A DNA stretch of 5,667 nucleotides from contig JAKDIE010000104.1 in the NCBI GenBank assembly GCA_030450655.1, positions 1 through 5,667 of the forward strand, in the 5' to 3' direction. The position numbers and the translations under genes were made by a program. Positions 5,613 through 5,667 of this stretch are shown piece after piece. Position 1 is the stretch's first letter; each line of letters starts with the position of its first letter. The DNA is from Ruaniaceae bacterium. Its GTDB lineage: Bacteria > Actinomycetota > Actinomycetes > Actinomycetales > Actinomycetaceae. Under the pieces are notes generated by a model. It had not been told where the DNA came from, did no database searches, and was given only the letters and a program-made list of their open reading frames with translations.

Positions 5613-5667
5613 TCACCATTCTCCGCCGTCGCTCGTACGCAGCCGTTCGGCCGCGATCATCACTGTG
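5613..5667 (-). CDS. C-terminal end of upstream gene, probable ABC permease (partial)
   Basis: A minus-strand frame enters from the right edge and ends at TGA 5615-5613 after 17 visible codons reading TVMIAAERLRTSDGGEW. A hydrophobic run followed by a short polar tail with ERLR fits the end of a membrane permease, and its stop is 2 bases before the ATPase start at 5610 (overlapping if ATG 5619 is used). In ABC import operons the permease commonly precedes such an ATPase. Position and this short tail are the only evidence, so the assignment is tentative. Confidence 0.5.
   Translation of the reverse strand, partial: TVMIAAERLRTSDGGEW

Overview
The window is GC-rich DNA with strongly G/C-ending codons. 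It carries a DivIVA-motif protein, a lipoprotein ABC transporter and at least one start that looks leaderless. This combination points to an actinobacterium (Actinomycetota). An Actinomycetaceae- or Micrococcales-like host is a guess that I cannot test here. All supported genes lie on the minus strand, so the window reads biologically from right to left.

Right edge (about 4885-5667): the last 17 codons of an unidentified upstream gene, probably the permease of another ABC importer. It is tightly coupled to a short TOBE-less ATPase of the thiamine/iron/polyamine importer type. A poorly defined end region and an AT-rich regulatory island (about 4742-4799) separate it from the next operon.

Centre (1307-4556): a complete compatible-solute (glycine betaine/proline/choline-type) importer in the order ATPase with tandem CBS domains (opuAA/proV-like), permease (opuAB/proW-like), lipid-anchored binding protein (opuAC/proX-like). 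ATPase and permease share one base (TGATG), and the binding protein follows after 62 nt. The lipoprotein captures the solute outside the membrane, the permease forms the channel and the ATPase powers it. The CBS domains probably gate transport by ionic strength. The ATPase ends in an acidic, lysine/arginine-free tail built of four 18-bp tandem repeats, the most distinctive coding feature here.

Left (596-1129): a small protein with two DivIVA-type motifs, probably connected with polar growth or division. It has its own candidate promoter, placed so that the mRNA would begin at the ATG. A GC hairpin with a 10-C run separates it from the transporter operon.

Left edge (1-595): no convincing gene, but two compact compound palindromes, 76-197 and 414-516. 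They look like members of dispersed REP/MITE-like families and are the best candidates here for undescribed elements. I see no CRISPR array, tRNA, rRNA, transposase or defence system.
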